Shown: piece after piece, positions 33,601-53,216 of the stretch
Position numbering within the stretch: the stretch's first letter is position 1
Layout of the letters: each line of letters begins with the position of its first letter
Assembly: GCA_022818135.1 (NCBI GenBank)
Contig: JAFMSR010000008.1
Coordinates: 34,548,257 to 34,612,256, forward strand
Length of the DNA: 64,000 bases
Source of the DNA: Saxidomus purpurata
Lineage: Eukaryota; Mollusca; Bivalvia; Venerida; Veneridae
Reading direction: 5' to 3'
Notes under the pieces: model-generated
What the model was told of the DNA's origin: nothing
The model's database searches: none
What the model saw: only the letters and a program-made list of their open reading frames with translations
Program-made: the position numbers and the translations under genes

Positions 33601-36600
33601 ATGCGTAGTGTGCATGGTCCAGGTTTCGGGTCTCTAGGTCAAAGGTCAAGGTCACAGGGGCTCGGGATGGTAAAATCTTGTGGACGCTAAATTCCAAAAC
33701 CCCTGGTCAGAATTTGAGATACTCACACAAGTGATAAGTACAAGCCTAGTGTGCATGGTCCAGGTTTCGGGTCTCTAGGTCAAAGGTCAAGGTCACAGGG
33801 ACTCGAGATGGAAAACTTGTGGACGCTAAATCTTCAAAACCCCTGGTCAGAATTTAATGATACTTCATAGAAGTGATAAGTACAATAATGTGCATGGTCC
33901 ATGTTTCGGGTCACTAGATCAAAGGTCACAGGGGCTTGAGATAGTAAAATCTTGTGTGCTTTTAATCTCCAAACCCGCTGGTCAAAATATAATTATATTT
34001 CACAGATGTGCAGGTCAATAATAAAGCATCAAATACTACATACATTTTAAATACTGTGTCAGTGGGATGTTCGGGGGGTATTCATCACCTTCAGTGATAG
34101 TTCTAGTTGTTTATGTCAATCATTTACTGGCGCAGGTTCTTATCTAATCAATAGCAATGTCATAGGACTTTCAGATCTTCCTGTTATTTCATGTAATTGT
34201 CTTTTATTTATAATATCATGGATAGAAGTGCTTTAACTGTCAATATCATATACATATAGTACAGAGAAAAGTCCTTTGCCGCTATCATGTATATTCCTCT
34301 TTATAAATAAGTTTTAGGTATATAGATATATTTTTATTTAATGAAATTTAATAAGATTTACTAAATCAATCAAATTGTTATAGGCTTATTCAAAAAGTTC
34401 ATTTAGTTACTGAAGAACCAATGATAAAATACTCGTTCTGGTATAACTTTAGTGCGAATTTTCTTACTTACGTCATTACAACGGAAAAGGCTTCCGTTGA
34501 TTTTACAAGTAGAAGTATTGTAGGCAGATTTTATTTGTGATGCTTATATGGTCACCTCAGAAATTGTTGGCGTCATTTTGTGTTTTAATTGATTTGCATT
34601 TAAATTGCATTAAGTTCTTGTGATTAAGGAAAATGAAATAATATATTGCACTAGGTATACGAAACAGAGGGAGGCACATTGAGAGCAACAGAGAGCCCGA
34701 ACAGCTGTCACACAGCTCAGTCACCTACCTCTGTAGATTCCCCAGGAATCACTTACGTCATGACGGATTTATGTAAGTTTTTATATCAGAGACATTTCTG
34801 AAACTGATTTTTTCAGTTCAGTTCAAATATTTTACTAAAGAAAGAAAAGTAATAAAAGGTTATAAATATACACATGATTACGCTCACAGAAGATACATAC
34901 TTATTATGCATGGTATGAGTGTATAGCCGTTTTGTTTTCTCAGTTTACACACTATTAAATTTTGATGGAGACTTGAGGGCCCGGTGTTTTGAAAGGCTTC
35001 CGCAAAATAAGAAAATCAATATTAGACAGCTACAGCGGGGAGAGTGGGTGGGTTAAAGCTATTGTTTCACACCCTTTTACACACACCTATTTCCAGAATT
35101 TGAAAGGCCAAAAAATTATGATTAACTTTCCAGTAACTTAACAAGTTTGAATTTAAATAACATTGTTAAAGTAAATAAACCAAGCTTTGGAAAAGGAACC
35201 ACGCCGATTTTTTTTTTTTTTTTGTGGTTTACGCTACTTCCGGGGGGGGGGGGGGGGGGGGGGGGGGAAAGGGGAAAAAAACAATAAAGTACAGAAATAT
35301 AATTCTTCCTGATAAGGAAGCCTCGATAGTTCCATACTCTACGGTCCCTCCCTTACAGCGTACTTTATCAACGTTATGCCATGACTCGTATCTTTGACAC
35401 TTTGAAGATAATTTCGGCCGCGAATGACTATAACCCTATCTCTCCCAAGGATGATAAATTGTTGGTTTCGGTTAGATCACGTTATAATTTCACCGAGTGG
35501 GCACCAAAAGTGATATTTTCACGAGTGGCGCAGCCACGAGTGAAAATAACAACTTTTGGCGTTCACGAGTGAAATTAACTAAATTATATTTATGATATAC
35601 ATATGAATATTTATGACATACTTTAAACTATAACTTGAAATGTCTCAGTCATTGGCACGATAACGAGAGCTTGTGTTTAAACACAACACGTTGTTTTATA
35701 AATTGGGTAATATTCACGATGATCTAATTGTCGCTCGCGAATTTTCCATTTTGCTAATTAAAAATCTCGCGAAAGAATCATTTCACATTTTCGTCACGTG
35801 ATAATGACCCAAAAATACAGTACCTTTTTTGGATACGTTATTTCATACATCGGAACATCTACCTATATGACCTGAGAAAATTAGAGAAACTTAATAATGT
35901 ATAATTTCTTTTCTTGTAGTGTATACCACGGAAGAAAAAGACTTTACCACTATTATAATTGTCGTATGCTGCATAGCTGGTGCTATTATAATCATAGTGG
36001 TTATAATTGTCGTGTACTTCAAATTCTGTCGTAAGCCGAAACCAGAACCACCTCCAAAAATAAAAAAGTTGAAGAGGAAACGATCTATAACTGAATACAC
36101 ACCAAGATCTCTAGGGAGAGGTACATCTGTGGAAACGCTTGACGAATGTGTGGTCCACAAACAGAGTACAGGAGAAATTATTACCGGAGTGCTGGCAGAA
36201 AAGAAACATAAACATGCGTTACAAAATGGAAATGAGTATGAACCACCCAAAAAGGAGGTAAAAGTGCATTAATGCATTCTTTATTTCATCGAAAATAATA
36301 TTTAAGACTGTGTACTAACTGTGAACAAAATATTTATTTAGTAAATATAAAGTTTCTGACTTAAAATGGAAAATCTTAAATTAATGTAACAAACAAAAAC
36401 ACAGTTTTTGGTGGGTAGGCAGTCACAAGAAATATCACTTCAACATGTTGCTATTTGTTTAGGTAAATTGCTTGTTATAATCATATACAACTACTCGGTG
36501 ACTTTGATTCAACCCATTCAAAATTATGCATTAAATATGCGTCAAAAATATCAGTAAGTGACTGGTTGAAAAAATCCGTTCAAAATGATACAATGACTGA

Positions 36601-37612
36601 TAAAGAATGTTTACTTAATTATTTAATTATTCCTTGTACTTTTTTGTACCAGGCATGGCAGAAGAAATGGGAGACAGACGGACATAAAATGTCACCGCGC
36701 TTGACAAAAGAGTCGTTGAATAGAATGAAACAATCTTTTTCAAGTGATGGTGAAATATCTCGTCTTGAGGAGTTATCCGTTTCGGACCTTGATAAAGCGT
36801 ATACCCTGTCAACGTCACTACCCGACAGTTTGGACATTCCAATAAAGCAAAGTCCAAGAAAAACAGACGCGACGCCTAAATCCCCGGATGCTATGTCATT
36901 GAATCACAAATACAGCGAAAGATCTCACGCATCACCAAGTATTCCTGCAAGTACAGGGAAATTTGGAGAGTCTGTAAAAATCAAATCTATTGAGTCAATA
37001 CAGCATTCTAGCATTGGACATAAACTTGACACAATTTCTGAAAATCCACTGTCAAGAGAAAACACTGCAACAGCTATAACACAGAAAAAGAACCAAACAA
37101 AACCTTTAAAAGAACATCCGAACCTTACTCGATTTATAAATAGCGACGTAGCATCTTTATCAACAGTTCTGACGTCACAAGGTACAGCTTCGGTAGGTGA
37201 TATTTGCTTGCAAAACTCTTTTCAAAACATTAGTAGTAGTCGAAATAGTTATTTGAGTGCTTCAAACGCAAGCATTTTCGATGATCCAAGATGGTTGATG
37301 GAGAACAAAAAACAAACTAAAGATAGGAATTTTGAAAGCATAAAGAACCTTATACCATCAATACCAAAAGAAAAAGAAAGGGATCTTAAATGGTTCATGA
37401 AGTCACAAAAGAAGCCAGAAGTTTCAAGGGAGAATATAGATTACTTCAAGAGCAGAAATAAGTCTTACGTTGGCTTAAATGCAAGTTTAGGACAAGGGAG
37501 TAGCAACAGTCTGGAAGTTATTGCACGTGGAAAGATGCGGAAAGAACATAAGAAAAACAAACATACTAAACCCAAGCTTATCAGACCAGTATCGCCACAT
37601 TTTGAAGATTAA
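30689..37612 (+). CDS. Gene B: receptor-like single-pass membrane protein with W-x-x-K-W-E tail exon (8 exons)
   Basis: Exons: 30689-30909, 31129-31229, 31445-31573, 32095-32259, 32552-32664, 34655-34772, 35920-36257, 36653-37612 (TAA); 714 residues. Exon 1 joins the signal peptide (MNKFLAFLILLNNFICCRSA) directly to CTFPSDLIGEWYS, so the intron of genes A and C is missing here. Ectodomain Cys positions largely follow gene A, and exon 6 is 118 nt as in gene C. Exon 7 encodes the helix (IIIVVCCIAGAIIIIVVIIV) and a Lys/Arg/Pro-rich stretch. If the donor at 36258 is skipped, translation stops at 36272 (399 residues). Exon 8 starts AWQKKWETD; it is a Ser/Lys-rich tail with two related segments, PRWLMENKK and LKWFMKSQKK. 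The tail exon at 38313 is a possible alternative end. No microexon was found. Function unknown. Confidence 0.8.
32690..34010. repeat. Tandem array, about 140-bp unit, in intron 5 of gene B
   Basis: About nine copies of a unit with ggtcaaggtcacaggggctc, tcttgtggacgctaaatctc, cccctggtcagaattt and gtgcatggtccaggtttcgg. Spacing of the cacagggg core is 135-146 bp. Several copies lack single bases, similar to the deletions at 24048-24610. Open frames here are repeat artefacts. Confidence 0.9.
35208..35267. repeat. Poly-T and poly-G homopolymers
   Basis: T16 at 35208-35223, then, after a short spacer, G26 at 35242-35267. The G length in particular is unlikely to be reliable. Confidence 0.8.
35480..35880. 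repeat. Probable dispersed repeat with cacgagtg motifs
   Basis: Contains repeated cacgagtg (as in cacgagtggcgcagccacga) and then an AT-rich part with ttcgtcacgtgataatgacc. It looks like interspersed repeat DNA, lies in the intron before the transmembrane exon of gene B, and has no coding support. Confidence 0.4.
36653..37612 (+). CDS. Cytoplasmic tail exon 1 (terminal exon of gene B)
   Basis: Acceptor ttttttgtaccag, then phase-0 coding that begins AWQKKWETDGHK and runs 319 residues to TAA. Rich in Ser, Lys, Asn and Thr; no known catalytic domain seen. Two segments starting DDPRWLMENKKQTKDRN and RDLKWFMKSQKKPEVSREN look like an internal duplication. Fits the phase-0 donor at 36257/36258. AATAAA follows at 38050. 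Confidence 0.75.
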   Translation, partial: AWQKKWETDGHKMSPRLTKESLNRMKQSFSSDGEISRLEELSVSDLDKAYTLSTSLPDSLDIPIKQSPRKTDATPKSPDAMSLNHKYSERSHASPSIPASTGKFGESVKIKSIESIQHSSIGHKLDTISENPLSRENTATAITQKKNQTKPLKEHPNLTRFINSDVASLSTVLTSQGTASVGDICLQNSFQNISSSRNSYLSASNASIFDDPRWLMENKKQTKDRNFESIKNLIPSIPKEKERDLKWFMKSQKKPEVSRENIDYFKSRNKSYVGLNASLGQGSSNSLEVIARGKMRKEHKKNKHTKPKLIRPVSPHFED

Positions 37613-38049
37613 ACTTGCTCATGGTACATCGAGACCACGGAGAATGTTCTAGCAGTGTTTTGTTTTCTGGTTTCTGTTTCTTGTACTTGATGGTGATTGG
37701 TGTCATTTCTCTATCACAAACTTTGGCACAAAACCAATGCATGTCCTGTCTCTTCTCTCTGGTTTCTTTCCAATACCTTTTAAGGACCACAAAAAAGAAA
37801 TACGATGTTTTCGTGAAAGAGTACTAAGACTAATTAAGAAACATTTTAGTTTTGTCATAATATCAGTATAATATTTTATTTATGTCATTTGGAACTATCA
37901 AGCATACTTCTTCAGTTTGGTCAAACAAAATGTATTGTCTCTATGTGTGCCGAGTGCTTTACTCTCCTTGCTGTAACAAGTACCATTAAACATATTCACT
38001 AGACCTTGTTTTTAAGATTCGGGGTTTCTACAAAAATCTTGTTTCCGGA

Positions 38050-38055
38050 AATAAA
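38050..38055 (+). terminator. Polyadenylation signal after gene B tail exon 1
   Basis: AATAAA about 440 bases after the stop at 37612 and before the next tail exon at 38313. This would end the transcript that uses the 36653 exon. Confidence 0.45.
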
Positions 38056-38312
38056 GATAAATATAATATTTCAGTCTATTCAATAATTGTATTATATTTT
38101 CATTGTAAATGGGGTTCTGCTGATAATCCACGTCTTTGCAGATTGTAAATATAGATACACTAGTAGTTTAGAATTATGCCATTCGCCTTTACTACACCCT
38201 CCTTCCAATGTTACTCGGTAGTCGTGAAACAAACTAGCGTTCATTATTGATTTTGTAAGATATAGGTTATCACTGAGGAAATGAAAGTAAAATTTTGTCA
38301 TATATATTTTAG

Positions 38313-39176
38313 GGTTGGCGGTACAAATGGGAAACTGTTATGCGACCGAAGAAAGTCCAGTCTACAATCACACCTGAAATTCAGAGATCGAAAACACCAG
38401 TAAACCTATTCCAGAACAAAACTCTAGAAGATGGTCCATGTTCACCGACCGAAAACGGTATCACAGATAACCAAACAGAAAATGAGGGACAGTGTAAAGA
38501 TTTACGTGAGAGCGAAAACGAAGATTCCCACAGTATGACCATGGAAAACGTTCTTACAAAACAATCAGTTTCACAAATACCCGATACTAATGATAAACAT
38601 GACACTGATGTAGTTTCAAAAGTATCAGTCAATGTAAATAACCACAAAGTAAATGAAAAACAACCTGATACACAGCAAACCGCTTCAAAATTGTCACGTG
38701 ATAAGCTCTCCGTAACGCGATCACGGAAAAGAACGAAAACATCACTGCCTGTTAAGAGAAAAAATAAATTACATCCAGTCACTGATTCGAGCAGAAAGTC
38801 AACCGAGCCAACAGAATCAGATAACGTTTCTTTAAACCAGGATGATGTTTATGACAGTGATTCTTCTAAGGACATGTTAAGTGTGAATGACGCTGTGCTT
38901 GAAATGGAAACGACTATAGACTCTGCATCAACAAAGGGCAGCTACCGTACCAGAACTGCGGAACTTGACTCGATTTCCTTGCATTCAGAGCTGTTTTTCC
39001 CAGTTGAATGGATTTACGAAAGTTGCTTAGCTATTGATAAAATTTGGAAGATTGCGGCAAAATCCACGGCAAGCAAGAGAAAACGAGAATTTAAGCAATA
39101 TATGGACATTGAAGAAGATATTGTACTGAAAAGGGAGATCAGACTTCTGAAGAAACAAATAAAAGATAGTAAATAA
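38313..39176 (+). CDS. Cytoplasmic tail exon 2 (alternative terminal exon of gene B or separate gene)
   Basis: Acceptor tatatattttag, then phase-0 coding beginning GWRYKWETVMRPKK and running 287 residues to TAA. The opening aligns with AWQKKWETDGHK (36653) and RWQSKWEIDMRP (43205). The rest is Ser/Thr/Lys/Asn-rich and ends in a basic, helix-prone stretch (REIRLLKKQIKDSK). No start codon or upstream exon of its own was found in 37613-38312. The simplest reading is therefore an alternative last exon spliced to the gene B donor at 36258. A decayed duplicate or an unannotated short gene is possible. AATAAA occurs at 39691. Confidence 0.6.
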   Translation, partial: GWRYKWETVMRPKKVQSTITPEIQRSKTPVNLFQNKTLEDGPCSPTENGITDNQTENEGQCKDLRESENEDSHSMTMENVLTKQSVSQIPDTNDKHDTDVVSKVSVNVNNHKVNEKQPDTQQTASKLSRDKLSVTRSRKRTKTSLPVKRKNKLHPVTDSSRKSTEPTESDNVSLNQDDVYDSDSSKDMLSVNDAVLEMETTIDSASTKGSYRTRTAELDSISLHSELFFPVEWIYESCLAIDKIWKIAAKSTASKRKREFKQYMDIEEDIVLKREIRLLKKQIKDSK

Positions 39177-41570
39177 TTATCACAGAGTGGATGAATTATG
39201 TTAGTGCTAAAACTGGCTGAACGTTTTATAACTGAATGTTTTTGCCCTAAAATATATTTTTTCATGTATCAAATGGAAAAAATCACTAAAACTTATAAAC
39301 GTGTATGATTTATCTGATATTAGCTGGCGAGTTAGCAAGATATAAATTGACTAAAACTTAAACTACTAATAGATATGTAGTCATGCATGTTAACTAGAAC
39401 ATTTAATTTAAATTGTTTAACAGCAACATATTGGTCAAAATTACAGTTTGGCCTGTGAAGCCTTGCTCGCACTAAAGCATATACGAAAGCGAATAATCAC
39501 ACAAAGTGCCAAAGAGAACTTGTTAATAACATGTCCTTTACTGTTGTTGGATGCAAATCCATGTAGAGTTTCGGGTTAATTATACAGTTTAGTATGAATT
39601 CTGCTTTAAAGGTGCCTTCGGCTTAAGTTAAAATACACATGCAAGCAGCATACTGAGTATGATTTCAACAAAGAAGCAAGAGATAATAGGAATAAATAAA
39701 TACACGTTTAAACAAATTTGTTTAGCTCGTTTGCGGGGCAAGAGGTTCAACCTTCTATCAATCTTTCTCAGGGCGCCGTCTATGATCAAACCAATATCGT
39801 ATGAGATCAAGAGATACATGTAGTTATTTGTTTTTAGCTTTTCTAAGTTCCAGTTAAAAAGCCCCAAACGAGTGTGTATAAACATATTAAGACAATCTAT
39901 GATATTGAAAGTAGCAGTACATTGAGCCACCATTTCTGAAAACGGAATTTGTTTTGATCTGACTGTCCCGACCGAGTAGACCGGCTGAGTGTTTAGTTTT
40001 TATACAGACTTAAACGAATTCGTCTCGGAGGACTGAGAGATTAGTATAAAGAATTCGCCTCAGAGGGCCGAGGGTTAAGTTAAACGAAATAATCTTAGAG
40101 AGACTGAGACATTAGTACTAACACAGACTTAGGACGAATTTGTTTCAGCCTTGTTAACAGCAAAGAGAAGTCACAATAAACTGTAAGCAAACAAATCGAT
40201 ATAGCTAGATTTCGAGCTGTTAACTGTATGTATGTATATTAGAGCTATATCGTTGGTACATGTTTCCTTATGATCAATGCCCCCAGAAGAGGTTAGTTAT
40301 TTTAGGTTTCGGAGGATAGTGCAAGATACAGAAAGCGTCCCGATTCCAGAGACACCCCATGTCCTTATGCATGGCAGGTGTATAGCACCCATACATGGGC
40401 CTCGGTTTTTAAGTCTCATCCGAAAGACTGTTAGTAATTTTAGTTGGGTAGACACAGGAATCGAACCCACAACCCCGCTATTACAAGTCTCGTGCTCTAC
40501 CGATTGAACTAACCGGGCTGTTAGCTGTTCCATATATCTTTACTTTATACCAATGGTTCTCAATCCATCAGCAATAAGTATACCATGTGTCAATGTGTCT
40601 GTCGTGATTTAAAAAAACTGTAAAATTTCTCTTGCAATTTTTTTCTTAGATCTCGGGTCGTGTTTATATAAAAAACATTTAAAACATTATCCACTAACAA
40701 TTATTTATCAGCCATAATTAATAGTTTGGTGTTTTGATGCTGTTTTATAACCCGGCCTTCTGTATAATTAATCACATAAGAACTCTAAAACGTAGTTGCT
40801 GTTTTAATTAACAACATTTCAACAAACATTATTTCTAAAATTATTGCGGTCAATATTCACTTAGATATGTAGCGAACAATACCCAAAAACAATGACGGTA
40901 GTCAGACATATGCAATACGACACCTAAAGCTTGTAATACACCTCTGCGATTACGGGTCGTTAATGGAATCTATTGTTTAGAAACCTATTGTTACACACTT
41001 CCTTTTCAGTAAAACAATGTCTTATTTTTCGTTTATCTTACATGAACTTAAACAAAAGTTAAGTTAACAAACGGTTTAGAAGACTATCTGCTGGATATTT
41101 TCATTTTGAACTTATAAGTTATATGTTTACCAAAGGTATGAGTTTTCAGTTCGACAACTTTTGTAAGTACATTATAAAACTACTATGCTATTTTTGTGAT
41201 TTAGTTCTGTTTTAAAAACTTCATTATAAATGCCCATTTTCATTTAGTCATTTTCAGTCTCTGAACTCCTCTGTATAACTTTTAAATACTCAAACGTAAT
41301 ATCCACATCACCAAAAGCAGTATGTTTTTTATATTGCGCCTGTGACCATCTGCTAAACCTATTTACTCTATTGAGTGTTCCGTTTATTATCTAATGTTTA
41401 TATCTTAACTGGGAAACGAGGCAGACTTTTTTTAAAGTAAGGTTCACTGGGATAAATCTGTATACCTAAGGCTACTTTTTCTTTACGATCGAATTTCATT
41501 TAATTAGTAAACAGTCAAATACTTTATTTTCTATGTAGTATGATTCACACAGACAACAGACGACACTACA
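39177..41570. other. Region between tail exon 2 and gene D
   Basis: No supported gene. Contains one SINE (40262-40520) and AT-rich DNA. A 101-codon minus-strand frame at 39628-39933 has hydrophobic stretches but no recognisable family and no splice support. Confidence 0.5.
40262..40520 (-). mobile_element. tRNA-derived SINE, about 250 bp
   Basis: Minus strand: agcccggttagttcaatcgg (A box), gagcacgagacttgtaa, and gtgggttcgattcctgtg (B box). It then has a body with agtctttcggatgagactta and a distal ttgcactatcc block. All are shared with the SINE at 13352-13604. The anticodon-loop position reads cttgtaa, suggesting a Thr-tRNA(UGU)-like ancestor. Confidence 0.8.
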
Positions 41571-43771
41571 ATGGGAGGCGCGTTTAGCCGGAGAAAGCGT
41601 CCAGAGAAGCAGAAGAGATTAAGACAATACGGGAAAGTTCATGAGTACTTATTGGAATCAACAAGGAAAAGACCAAGAACTTCCCAGAGTCTAAGGGATG
41701 CAAAATTTATAGCTTCCCTTGGTCAGGTAATATTTCTGGTTAAGAAAGCAAAACAATAAAACCGGATTCGTAATTCAAAGAATGTAGATTACGTTATTTC
41801 CCTTTTCTACATGTTTCTCGTTGAACGTAACGTAATCGGCGTGGTTCCATTTTCATTACAATAGCATTTAGATGTATCATTTTATTTACAACATTTAACA
41901 ATGTCATTTAAATTTAAAATCGTATGTTAACGTTTCTGGAAAATTAATCATAAAGCAACTTCTGTAATTTAAGCTTTTAAAGATTTATTAACAACATATA
42001 ATCGACAAAAACGTGCGCGTCGCATGGCAACGAGTTTAGTGTTTTGTACTATCCCTACTATAGTAGCGTGACAACTTGTTGAGGGGGTGGCCAACAAGCA
42101 ATATGACCAAAATGTTAGTCAAAGCCTCTAGTATATGGAACTGCATATATTCTGCTGTTAATATAGTCTAAACGGAATGCAGTGTGAATACTATACTTAG
42201 TATTTGTAAAACACCAAGAATACTCAATGTCTGAGATACAGACTTCACTGTGAATCCTAAAGCAAATAAATTTGAACCGATTTTAATGTTCTGTTTTTCA
42301 CCTTTAAATTTACAGGAACTGAACAAGTTTATATTCATGTTTTATATTGAGGCAGAATAGAAGTAAATCAGTTCTAGCAGCAAATGAATGATGGTATCTC
42401 TTTATTTCTTGTTTTGTTTTGTTTTCTGGTCCTATGTTATTTGCATTTTTGAAGTTGTTTCAAGAATTGGGCTGAACTATCTTCTCACTGAATATTCAAG
42501 TAACTTGTAGTCTATCTGCTCTGGAGAGAGCATAATATAACGCTGCAGTAACTTTTGGTCCAAATTATTGTATGTATACTTGTTTGTTTTTTTTATGTAA
42601 GTTGTTTATGTTAAGAAAAAAGAATATTCTTTAATTCTGCTATAAACTTGGATCGAAGATAGTGTTTATTACTGCTCATAACGTATTGTAAGATATTACT
42701 TTCTAACAGTGCATGGCCAACAGGCACTTTTTATAAAATCACTGATAAACGTTCAGAATTTTCTATAAACTTCTATGGACAGTAAGCCTACATGTAAGAG
42801 AAAAGATATGTTCACAGTAAAAACAAATTGCTACAAACAATTTTTAACACGCTCATGTCAAACCAAATATGAGAAGTTTCATAATAGAAAAACACAAACT
42901 TGAACTGCAAAAATAAATACAAGTCGTATATATTTTCAGCAAGGCAGAAGCGCCACAATGTTTGAATTAGATAGAGAAAAACAAAAGCCAAAGATTAATC
43001 AACCTATTCCAGTAAGTAATATTTTTTCACATCTCGAACGTTTGTTTCGTTATACAAGGTACATATTAAATTTAAGATTTAAACACCAAAGCATTTCCTT
43101 TGAACAATTTAATTGTATAAATAATTGAAATAAGAAGAGTTACAGTCAAACTTATTAACATACCAACATTGTAAGTGAAAACTTTGCTATTTAATTTATT
43201 TCAGCGGTGGCAGAGTAAATGGGAAATCGACATGAGACCTGACCCCAGTAAAGAAAACATGAACAGTTTACGTACATGGAAAAGTATGCCTCTGCCTACA
43301 ACGGAAAAGGCAAGTGCTGCCAGCAAGACGAGTCCGGTTAATCGACCATCTCACAGTCGCAAGAGTAGGAAGAGTCGGGCGCGGGAAAGAAGAGGCACGT
43401 TTGGTAGAACATCATCTAGCTCATTACCAGCCATTGAGGAACCAGATAAATTTGAAAGGATCAGTGTAGCATCGTATAGGGTCGATGAATTTAAGATGTT
43501 ACAGAAGACTGAGGACAGAACACAGAGTTTGTTAGACCTTACAGCAAAACTCTGGAATGTAGAGCCCAAGAAGCATAACAAGGCTTGGTTCCTCGGACCG
43601 GACAGCCATCATAAGAATATACCAGAGCCTACTGTTAGCTTTGAAAATATGCCCAAACCGTCGAAACCGTTCACAAATTTTGTAAGGCCAGTTGCAAGAC
43701 TTATAGAGACTGTTCCAAAAAAGCATGAGAGTACAATTGCAAAGCATGAAACTATACTCGAAGAGGAATAA
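41571..43771 (+). CDS. Gene D: predicted N-myristoylated cytoplasmic protein with W-x-x-K-W-E exon (3 exons)
   Basis: Exons: 41571-41726, 42940-43011, 43205-43771 (TAA); all junctions phase 0; 264 residues. ATG at 41571 has an in-frame TGA at 41541, so it is a true start. The protein begins MGGAFSRRKRPEKQKRLRQY: Gly2 plus Ser6 and following basic residues fit the N-myristoylation consensus with a membrane-binding basic patch. There is no signal peptide or membrane helix. Exon 3 starts RWQSKWEIDMRPDPSKEN, the same motif that opens the tail exons at 36653 and 38313. A second short motif, SLLDLTAKLWNVE, resembles KLWERAASLWHH at the end of the gene C long tail. Inference: a membrane-tethered, cytosolic relative of the gene B/C tails, perhaps acting in the same complex. 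AATAAA at 43993. Alternatively, exon 3 could also be used as a tail exon by gene B. Confidence 0.72.
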
Positions 43772-43992
43772 CTTTTACAGACAGTCAGTTTGATAATGAG
43801 AACACTTTGAGTTGCTTCCCTTTATCTAAACCTTTGCTAAAAATGCAAATTTAAAATAATTGTTGTCTTCTGTTTGTTTTTTGTCGTTTTTTTTACAATA
43901 ATGCATGTTTCATGTAAAATGTTTATTACCAGACATTTGCGGAAAGAAACTCATCTGAAGTAGTGATAATTACTGATGATTTTTTTTTTGAC

Positions 43993-43998
43993 AATAAA
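43993..43998 (+). terminator. Polyadenylation signal of gene D
   Basis: AATAAA about 220 bases after the gene D stop codon. Confidence 0.5.
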
Positions 43999-45040
43999 CA
44001 GTTACAAAAATGCATCGTCTCAAATATATTATAGTTTATAGAAATCGTAACTGTGACCATGGTAGTTGTTGATTTGTATCAAGCTAGAACTACATGTTTG
44101 TCGCAGATAAAAGCGTAGATAAATATGTTTTATTACAGTAGTGTTGCCAGTATTTTCTGTTCTCGAGAGCACTTTAGCAATAGTGATGGAATGTCAACAT
44201 CTATTCATTATACCGATGCCTGTGTTGTAGACATTAGTGGAAATGTTTTGGTAACGTTTAAATGGAAAGACTCTCAACTTCCGAACTCTTCTCACCTTGG
44301 CAATGTCCAGGTTTTAATTTAGAAGTACCATTCATTGTTCTTAAACTTGAACATAACCAACGAATTGTCCGAATGTGCAGTCTTTGTTGACAATCATCGT
44401 AAAGGTAGAAATGCATGATAATACCAAGGTAATGGCTAGGGTGCTCTCTCGTATTTTCAAACATCAGAGTTGACATTAAATGGACAACAGCAGTTACTTA
44501 GTACATACTTATTTCTACCATTTGATTCTTTTATTCGACGGCTTTAAGCATTTATGATGAGTATGTTATGTTATTTTAACACTAATTTTTCGTACATATA
44601 TGGTTTAATACTGTTTAATCTCCACGATAGTTAAGTAACATTTATTAATAAATTACTCGCTTGACAGAATTGTTCTTTTGCCAGCAATATGAATCAATAA
44701 TGGACAATGTACCTTCTGCACACACCTACGGTCTAGGATTAGGAGATTAACCCTGAGTTCGTTCTTTAACCATGTTTGTGGGATTAGCGATTGAACGGAT
44801 TAATCGGTTCAAATGATTAAATACCCAATGTTTTATGACAGAATGTGAAACTTTACGCTGAGCTTATTGTCTGTGGCCGTATATTGCCGATTGCAATACA
44901 TTTTTCAGTTATTTATACCGTCTGCGCATGCGTGGACACCGTAGATACAGGACTTTTTATAATGGCGGACCAAACTTAACTTTGAAAAATCTTTTCTTTT
45001 GAACCATCAAAATGGTGGAACGGTAGAAAACAACCGAACA
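43999..45040. other. Intergenic region between genes D and C, probable promoter region of gene C
   Basis: No exon supported and no clear TATA box or repeat noticed. The 5' UTR and promoter of gene C must lie here. Confidence 0.4.

Positions 45041-53216
<8,176 letters not shown>

Noticed and set aside
35891..36250. 119-codon minus-strand frame
   Set aside because: Antisense shadow of the gene B transmembrane exon, which has matching phase and paralogues.
39628..39933. 101-codon minus-strand frame with hydrophobic segments
   Set aside because: No recognisable family, no paralogue in the window, no splice or promoter support; AT-rich DNA gives such frames by chance.
40440..40520. Functional tRNA-Thr gene on the minus strand
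   Set aside because: A and B boxes are present, but the anticodon and acceptor stems do not pair well, and the downstream body matches another SINE copy at 13352-13604.
44125..44322. 65-codon frame between genes D and C
   Set aside because: No splice-phase fit with gene C exon 1 and no homologous exon in A or B.
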